Shown here: positions 58,998-64,000 of the stretch, piece by piece
Numbering within the stretch: the first letter of the stretch is position 1
Layout of the letters: the number at the start of each line of letters is the position of its first letter
DNA from: Ariolimax columbianus
Lineage: Eukaryota; Mollusca; Gastropoda; Stylommatophora; Arionidae
DNA length: 64,000 bases
NCBI GenBank assembly: GCA_036924085.1
Contig: JAVGWX010000002.1
Span: 153,207,571-153,271,570 of the forward strand
Direction: 5' to 3'
Notes under the pieces: generated by a model
The model's input: only the letters and a program-made list of their open reading frames with translations
What the model was told of the DNA's origin: nothing
Database searches by the model: none
Made by a program: the position numbers and the translations under genes

Positions 58998-59288
58998 CAA
59001 AGCTGGGGTAACTTCATCCTTGAAGTATTTTCGTTGGTAGCGAGTTACAATGGTTCCTCTTACATTCAGTGACGTATTTTTGGAATATGGGCTGGTCTCC
59101 TCCTGGCTGTACTGCAATAAGAGCATCTTCAGTAAGGTCATCACTATGGGGAGTACAGTGTTGATCCCTACTTCACTAGCCCGACTGTTGTCACAGTCTG
59201 TTTTCAGGGGGCGGTGGTAGGGGCTTGATTAGTATGTTTCACCTGACCGTGTTTACTCGTCTCTTTTCGTCGGTTAGGCTAAAGTTCC

Positions 59289-59343
59289 CTCATGTGGGTC
59301 CTTCTTCTTCTTCTTCTTCATCGTACGCTTCTCATGTGGGTCC
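59289..59343 (-). mobile_element. 29-bp retroinsertion with 13-bp target duplication
   Basis: CTCATGTGGGTCC occurs at 59,289-59,301 and 59,331-59,343. Between them lie only TTCTTC repeats and ATCGTACG, that is, the reverse complement of the CGTACG-GAAGAAGAA end of GAA-tailed LINEs. It is a real but almost completely truncated insertion. Confidence 0.88.
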
Positions 59344-59457
59344 GATCAGCCCTTAGAACAGCTGCAGATCTCTTTGTGACAGTCTCTAGATGTGTGACGT
59401 AACGATTCCTCAGACTTGAGAGGAAGGACTAGAGCTTCTCTGGAAGAGGACAAAATA

Positions 59458-60160
59458 ATGGTCCAGACCAGACAAAGAATGAGTCATTCACATATAGCAA
59501 ATAAAGGTCCAGACAAACAACGAGTCATTCACATATAGCAAATAATGGTCCAGACAAACAACTAGTCATTCACATATAGCAAATAATGGTCCAGACCAGA
59601 CAAACAATGAGTCATTCACATATAGCAAATAATGGTCCAGACAAACAACGAGTCATTCACATATAGCAAATAATGGTCCAGACCAAATAAACAATGAGTC
59701 ATTCACATATAGCAAATAATGGTCCAGACAAACAGTGAGTCATTCACATATAGCAAATAATGGTCCAGACCAAATAAACAATGAGTCATTCACATATAGC
59801 AAATAATGGTCCAGACCAGACAAACAATGAGTCATTCACATATAGCAAATAATGGTCCAGACAAACAGTGAGTCATTCGCTTATAGCAAATAATGGTCCA
59901 TTCAAACAGTGAGTCATCCACTTATAGCAGATAATGGTCCAGACAAACAGCGAGTCATTCATTTATAGTAAATAATGGTCCAGACAAACAGCGAGTCATT
60001 CGCTTAAAGCAAATAATGGTCCATACAAACAGTGATTCATTCACTTTTAGCAAATAATGGTCCAGACAAACAGCGAGTCATGCACTTATAGCAAATAATG
60101 GTCCATATAAACAGTGAGACATTCACTTATAGCAAATAATGGTCCAGACAAACAGCAAGT
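59458..60160. repeat. 41/46-bp minisatellite, about 16 copies
   Basis: Core GAGTCATTCACATATAGCAA with AATAATGGTCCAGACAAACA. Two length classes (with or without an extra ACCAG/ACCAA), as in the 33-kb array. Later units are more diverged (CACTTATAGC). Confidence 0.93.
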
Positions 60161-60785
60161 CCTCACTGTGGCCGTCCTATCTCTCCTTATAGTTTTGTAC
60201 CCTCTCATTTGGAACCTGTGATGTTTGTTAAGCAATATCTCATGAATTTTATAATTGATACATATATTTGATCGAAACAACGTTCTGCCTTCTGTTGTTA
60301 GTATGTCAACCTCCTGATTGCCAAGTATGTTGCAATGAGAGGGAATCCACTGAATCACCACTCTCCTGAATCTGGAACATAGTTCAGAGAGTACCTTCCA
60401 GAGTTCTTTTAGATCTGAATTTGTTTCGGCTTCCAAACGCTAACACCACAGACAGAAGGGCATGTAAAAAGTACCACGAGTTTCTCTGTGTTTTCCTCCA
60501 TGATAAGTCCTTCTGGTGCAGGTTTCATCCGTTATAAGTCCTTCTGGTGCAGGTTTTCCTCCATTATATGTCCTTCTGGTGCAGGTTTTATCCATTATAA
60601 GTCCTTCTGGTGCAGGTTTCATCCAGTATAAGTCCTGCTGGGGCAGGTTTCATCCATTATAAGCCCTTCTGGTGCAGGTGTTCCTCCATTATAAGTACTT
60701 CTAGTGCACGTTTCAAGGTCTCCGCGTCTGCTCTGAAGTGATTTGAAAATATTCCTGTTGTCACTGAAAACCTTCAGTGTTGTTA
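60161..60785 (-). pseudogene. GAA-type LINE RNase H remnant split by a minisatellite
   Basis: On minus from 60,785: VTTGIFSNHFRADAETLKRA (RNase H Glu region), then a tandem array (60,486-60,720), then SDLKELWKVLSELCSRFRRV and VIQWIPSHCNILGNQEVDIL (His/Asp region). The stretch with the central TDAL Asp motif is replaced by the array. Not functional. Confidence 0.78.
60486..60720. repeat. 30-31-bp minisatellite inside RNase H
   Basis: Core TATAAGTCCTTCTGGTGCAG, about 8 units, ending each time with TTTCATCC or TTTTCCTCC. It sits just after the FRADAETLKRALE codons of the LINE. Confidence 0.9.
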
Positions 60786-60839
60786 TTTAAGTTCATACAT
60801 TTTAAATACAATGCGATTTAATACTGTACTGAACTATAT

Positions 60840-61130
60840 GGCTTGGCTTGGCTTCGTTCGTTCTCAATCTCCCACTACCAAACCCTGAAAGGGCTTAAGT
60901 AGCAGAATGTACTCCGACTTCAGCAAGCATTTTTTGAGTACCGGGTTAGCATTCCCTCTTCGATCGCGTCTCCTTAGCCAGTCTGCTCTGCTGCAGTCTG
61001 TTATCCAGGATCACCGCGTGGAGGTATAGAAGGGTCTTGGCATCTCTGGTTCGCTGGCCCTGACGCTAGCAACCAGCTGTGGGCCACTGAACACTGCAGC
61101 TCATGCGCTGCTCAGCATCTTTATCCCGTA
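60840..61130 (-). mobile_element. Short element matching 32,690-33,069 (inverted)
   Basis: The reverse complement shares GATGCTGAGCAGCGCATG, CACGCGGTGATCCTGGATAA, TGCTAACCCGGTACTCAAAA and CCCTTTCAGGGTTTGG. The tail here is GAACGAACGAAGCCAAGCCAA instead of GAA repeats. Confidence 0.75.
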
Positions 61131-61264
61131 CTGAACTCTATTATACTACATTGTACTACACTGTAAGGCAAAGGCCGCCGTCAATCGTAGACGATGATGG
61201 CATTTTTAATTTTTCTAACGCTATTTTTAGCAAGACTCCGCATCAAGCACCCGTGAAAAAGACG

Positions 61265-61335
61265 GCGGAGTCCAGAGTCGAACCCACATTACCTGATCAC
61301 GAGGCTGGGGGCTTAACCACTTCGCCAAGGAATCC
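61265..61335 (-). repeat. tRNA-derived SINE head
   Basis: Minus-strand A box TGGCGAAGTGGTTAAG (61,312-61,327) and B box GGGTTCGACTC (61,275-61,285) with normal spacing, the best pol III promoter pair in the window. The acceptor stem is not closed. Confidence 0.7.
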
Positions 61336-61615
61336 CACTACACTGTACTGCATTATATAACATAACATTATATAATATAATGGTTACACATATAGCAGTT
61401 CAAATATCTAGGAAGTGTTTTTACAAAAGATGTAAACATGGACAGAGATAATAAAACACGATGTTCGAACGGTATGTTCATCAAAGAAATATACAGTCTA
61501 GGATGAATTATCTCAGAGATCAGAGTTCAAACCCCCACCAATGTTTACAATACATACCACACTATAAGAACAAATGTATTGTTAAGAAATATGAAGGACA
61601 AGAAAACGAGACAAT

Positions 61616-62665
61616 CATAAAGCTTCTTGTTACAACCACTTCTATCATGAAGCTTCTTGTTACAACCACTTCTATCATGAAGCTTCTTGTTACAACCACT
61701 TCTATCATGAAGCTTCTTGTTACAACCACTTCTATCATGAAGCTTCTTGTTACAACCACTTCTATCATGAAGCTTCTTGTTACAACCACTTCTATCATGA
61801 AGCTTCTTGTTACAACCACTTCTATCATGAAGCTTCTTGTTACAACCACTTCTATCATGAAGCTTCTTGTTACAACCACTTCTATCATGAAGCTTCTTGT
61901 TACAACCACTTCTATCATGAAGCTTCTTGTTACAACCACTTCTATCATGAAGCTTCTTGTTACAACCACTTCTATCATGAAGCTTCTTGTTACAACCACT
62001 TCTATCATGAAGCTTCTTGTTACAACCACTTCTATCATGAAGCTTCTTGTTACAACCACTTCTATCACGAAGCTTCTTGTTACAACCACTTCTATCATGA
62101 AGCTTCTTGTTACAACCACTTCTATCATGAAGCTTCTTGTTACAACCACTTCTATCATGAAGCTTCTTGTTACAACCACTTCTATCATGAAGCTTCTTGT
62201 TACAACCACTTCTATCATGAAGCTTCTTGTTACAACCACTTCTATCATGAAGCTTCTTGTTACAACCACTTCTATCATGAAGCTTCTTGTTACAACCACT
62301 TCTATCATGAAGCTTCTTGTTACAACCACTTCTATCATGAAGCTTCTTGTTACAACCACTTCTATCATGAAGCTTCTTGTTACAACCACTTCTATCATGA
62401 AGCTTCTTGTTACAACCACTTCTATCATGAAGCTTCTTGTTACAACCACTTCTATCATGAAGCTTCTTGTTACAACCACTTCTATCATGAAGCTTCTTGT
62501 TACAACCACTTCTATCATGAAGCTTCTTGTTACAACCACTTCTATCATGAAGCTTCTTGTTACAACCACTTCTATCATGAAGCTTCTTGTTACAACCACT
62601 TCTATCATGAAGCTTCTTGTTACAACCACTTCTATCATGAAGCTTCTTGTTACAACCACTTCTAT
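61616..62665. repeat. 30-bp minisatellite, 35 near-identical copies
   Basis: Unit contains AAGCTTCTTGTTACAACCAC, period exactly 30. Thirty-four units are identical and one carries a single change (TCACGA for TCATGA at about 62,067). The period gives open frames in three registers (KLLVTTTSIM on plus); these are not taken as genes. Confidence 0.97.
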
Positions 62666-62698
62666 ACCTCACGGCAGAAGAGGTGCGACTAAGTAAGT
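62666..62698 (+). mobile_element. RTE-B 3'-end-only fragment
   Basis: ACCTCACGGCAGAAGAGGTG, then CGACTAAGTAAGTAAA, matches the sense 3' end of RTE-B (ACCTCATGGTAGAAGAGGAG at the reverse complement of 35,571-35,595). It follows the last repeat unit without a gap. Confidence 0.72.
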
Positions 62699-63324
62699 AA
62701 ATTACAACAACCAAGTGTATCCAGAAGTGAGGCATGCTGGGACACACTATGTGCCTTGAAGTGGGACATCTTGGGACGTTCTGTGTGTGTTTAGAATTGG
62801 GGCATGCTGGAACTCTGTCTGTGCCTTGAATTTTGGGGCTCTCTGGCCTAAGTGGTTGCGACTCTTAAATATAACAGGAAATTCATCTCCAGCAAGCAGT
62901 TTCTTCCTGTTAAATAGCATCCTCGTTTAGTGAATAATTGTTACCGGTGTTTATTGTTTCCAGTGAAAGAGATTTAAGGAAATTTTTACTTGTTAATTGC
63001 GTATTTGAATGTCATTTTGATAAACCACGCCCACATCAAGTATTGACCAAAGTCCTATTGGTTACTTTAGGGCGTATTTGGCAACTTAATGGTTTAGCAG
63101 TCGACCAAGAATTAGTCATAATAATGACTTAAACATATTTTGTACTATAATGTCAGATCAGAAGTATAACCCCCAAAAATTGCATTTAGAAAATGAGGGA
63201 AACAAAAACAAAGTATAAAAACAAAAAGAAAACAATAAAAAGAAAAAACTCCATGACCAGCTATGACAACATGACCACAAAATACAACAAAGTTGACACA
63301 TTATATGCTCTTTTTTCCTGGCTT
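62699..63324. other. Non-coding, nothing recognised
   Basis: Short repeated words (GGCATGCTGG, TGTGCCTTGAA) near 62,731-62,835 only. Confidence 0.4.
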
Positions 63325-63600
63325 CATTGGTACTGACAGTGGTGATATTTGTGAATTGGTCAAAACCGGCTCTTGGTTTGACAATGGATATAGGTGACAT
63401 TTGTGAATTGATCAAAACCGGCTCTTGATTTGACAATGGATATAGGTGACATTTGTGAATTGGTCAAAACCGGCTCTTAATTTGACAATGGATATAGGTG
63501 ACATTTGTGAATTGGTCAAAACCGGCTCTTGGTTTGACAATGGATATATGGGATTGACAATGGATATAGGTGATATTTTTGAATTGATCAAGACCAGCTC
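63325..63600. repeat. 52-bp minisatellite, about 5 copies
   Basis: Core GACATTTGTGAATTGRTCAA followed by AACCGGCTCTTG. The fourth unit contains an internal deletion. Confidence 0.92.
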
Positions 63601-63659
63601 TTGGATGAAGACATTGCAATCCATGAACATTTGGTGCACAGATTGTACATTTTTGTAAT

Positions 63660-64000
63660 AATTTGTTGGTTCGACAGAGAGTGGTGCCTGAGAGGACGAA
63701 GCAGAAATGTTAACAGCGACTAATAGCAGTTGATAGCTTTACCTACCTTGGCAGTACCGTCACCAGAGAAGGGAATATTGACTCTGAGGTCCACAAGAGA
63801 ATTCTCAAGGCGAGTGTTGCTTTCGGAAGACTTCGAGACAATGTTTAGGACCGGCAGGGAATCAGTGTTTCCACCAAGATTAGTGTGTATCGTGCTGTTG
63901 TGCTAACCACCCTTCTGCTCGCACGCGAAACATGGAGAGTCTACAGCAAGCATGCCAGGAAGCTTAAAAATGTCCATGTAAACTGTCTCTGCACACTGCT
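63660..64000 (+). pseudogene. RTE-type LINE fragment (RTE-D), runs off the window
   Basis: The translation from 63,732 gives DSFTYLGSTVTREGNIDSEV, LKASVAFGRL, a stop (NV-stop-DRQG), then VYRAVVLTTLLLARETWRVY and KHARKLKNVHVNCLCTLL. These match the FTYLGST, LLYGSETW and RCLR words of RTE-type C-termini. Two catalytic-region motifs lie upstream in full elements and are absent. It differs from RTE-A, B and C. Confidence 0.82.

Noticed and set aside
61461..62747. Frames of 365 to 411 codons (KLLVTTTSIM and RSGCNKKLHD repeats)
   Set aside because: A 30-bp stop-free unit automatically opens three frames; no flanking exon signal.

Overview
This is a non-coding-rich eukaryotic window from an animal genome, most likely a lophotrochozoan and probably a gastropod mollusc. 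The mix of RTE-, CR1- and I/Nimb-like LINEs, tRNA-derived SINEs, very many minisatellites and split genes with AG acceptors supports this. The species cannot be named from sequence alone. There is no sign of bacterial, viral or plasmid organisation.

Host genes: only two convincing host coding exons are present. They are paralogous last exons in inverted orientation (37,810-38,738 on + and 57,498-56,588 on -), about 91% identical in protein. Each encodes a cysteine-containing protein with a trypsin-like (PA-clan) signature. Upstream exons are not visible. The first 2.7 kb reads like an AT-rich 3' UTR ending at a poly(A) signal.

Mobile elements: (1) 4.3-12.9 kb is a nest. An RTE-type LINE on - (RTE-A) is split by a GAA-tailed RT/RNase H LINE (11-bp target duplication). 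Only 44 bp further on, it is split again by a composite of a nearly complete CR1 element (esterase ORF1 plus intact 973-codon ORF2) joined to a second GAA-tailed segment (11-bp target duplication). (2) 20.2-25.7 kb holds decayed RNase H LINEs, a mutated CR1 copy, and a GAA-tailed LINE on - with a 12-bp target duplication. (3) 31.3-33.1 and 49.0-51.1 kb hold another RNase H LINE family and an old CR1. (4) 35.6-37.0 kb holds a second RTE family (RTE-B). (5) 41.2-44.4 kb is a three-level nest: RTE-C split by CR1, itself split by RTE-A. (6) Further fragments lie at 59.3, 60.2-60.8, 62.7 and 63.7-64.0 kb. At least six tRNA-like SINE heads with A and B boxes are scattered through the window.

Tandem repeats: about eighteen minisatellite arrays cover roughly 12 kb by summing my boundaries. 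The largest are a 48/53-bp array (33.2-34.5 kb), a CA-rich array (47-48.2 kb), a 3-kb array with runs of 6-15 G in every unit (53.4-56.4 kb) and an almost perfectly homogeneous 30-bp array (61.6-62.7 kb). Several have periods divisible by three, so they give long open frames that are not genes.

The most notable points are the CR1/GAA composite sharing one target duplication, two minisatellites born at the same place in the RNase H domain of different LINE copies, a 29-bp retroinsertion flanked by a 13-bp duplication, and a sharp gene-conversion-like tract between the two host paralogues. No defence, secretion or metabolic system was found.
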